Shown: one piece after another, positions 63,901-64,000 of the stretch
Numbering within the stretch: position 1 is the stretch's first letter
Layout: each line of letters opens with the position of its first letter
Origin: Microbacter margulisiae
GTDB taxonomy: Bacteria > Bacteroidota > Bacteroidia > Bacteroidales > Paludibacteraceae
Length of the DNA: 64,000 nt
Direction: 5' to 3'
Assembly: GCF_014192515.1 (NCBI RefSeq)
Contig: NZ_JACHYB010000002.1
Coordinates: 186,001 to 250,000 of the forward strand
Made by a program: the position numbers and the translations under genes
The notes under the pieces: generated by a model
The model's database searches: none
Told to the model about the DNA's origin: nothing
The model's input: only the letters and a program-made list of their open reading frames with translations

Positions 63901-64000
63901 TGCATTGTCTTTTAATACAACATCTATCGGTTTCCCTGTAATTGGAACCACTTGCGATTCCATTCCAATAAATGATATTGCTACTAATTTCGCATTTTGT
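60967..64000 (-). CDS. SusC/RagA family TonB-dependent transporter, 5' end outside the window
   Basis: At least 1,010 residues are visible; the frame is open to base 63999 and continues off the window. It starts inside the carboxypeptidase-regulatory-like domain ('[17 protein letters not shown]'), then the TonB-box region and plug ('[24 protein letters not shown]', '[28 protein letters not shown]', '[50 protein letters not shown]'), and the long beta-barrel ending '[11 protein letters not shown]'. It transports oligosaccharides through the outer membrane with TonB energy, paired with the SusD protein 12 bp downstream. Confidence 0.96.
   Translation of the reverse strand, partial: [1010 protein letters not shown]

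Overview
The window is chromosomal DNA from a member of the Bacteroidota, most likely order Bacteroidales. The evidence is Bacteroidetes-type promoters (TTTG, a 19-21 bp gap, then TAnnTTTG) ahead of many genes, almost no Shine-Dalgarno sequences, a SusC/SusD pair, a NrtR-type AraR regulator, an ISAon1-type element and type IX secretion (T9SS) C-terminal domains. T9SS signals argue against Bacteroides itself and fit an environmental plant-polysaccharide degrader such as a Paludibacter-like organism; the genus is inference.

Layout. 1-4.3 kb: tail of an AHSA1/SRPBCC gene, then leuA-leuC-leuD behind a complete transcription attenuator with a leucine-rich leader peptide. 4.3-13.8 kb: housekeeping and small genes (waaA, a T9SS-secreted protein, a DUF4924-like gene, hslR, a GtrA protein, a 55-residue ferredoxin, gcvT, pepT, an ECF sigma factor, radC, efp). 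13.8-16.2 kb: an IS3-family element split by an IS5-family element. 16.2-24.7 kb: suhB-valS, an HtrA protease, the RNase P RNA gene, a carboxy-terminal protease and serine acetyltransferase. 24.9-27.9 kb: the arabinose operon araR-araD-araA. 27.9-32.4 kb: gene-poor, holding a 21-bp-phased array of palindromes, a cytidylate-kinase-like gene and small envelope proteins. 32.4-37 kb: a hybrid histidine kinase convergent with a sigma-54-type response regulator, and a coiled-coil lipoprotein. 37.4-38.8 kb: an intact ISAon1-type element with perfect ends. 38.9-49.7 kb: tRNA-Asp, DUF554, dxs, the ftsK-rimO-HU-HU/LysM cluster and dsbD. 49.8-64 kb: an exonuclease gene, then a pectin utilisation locus on the minus strand (SusC, SusD, a DUF5123-type lipoprotein, two GH28 polygalacturonases, a rhamnogalacturonan acetylesterase and a GH43 enzyme), interrupted by a second, apparently identical copy of the IS5-family element.

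How it fits together. The pectin locus would bind and import galacturonan fragments through SusC/SusD, with secreted GH28 enzymes, a deacetylase and GH43 trimming the polymer. The arabinose operon could take up arabinose released from pectin side chains, but its kinase is not in the window. Three transpositions have marked the window and can be read to the base, with target duplications of 3, 3, 3 and 8 bp.

The most unexplained signal is the array at 28479-28576. Four strong palindromes and one weaker member have centres exactly 21 bp apart in non-coding DNA. Also worth attention are the leu attenuator, a predicted membrane-anchored HU/LysM protein, and the two-component pair, whose kinase carries a shortened receiver domain. 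Positions and pairings were read by eye; no database search or folding program was run.
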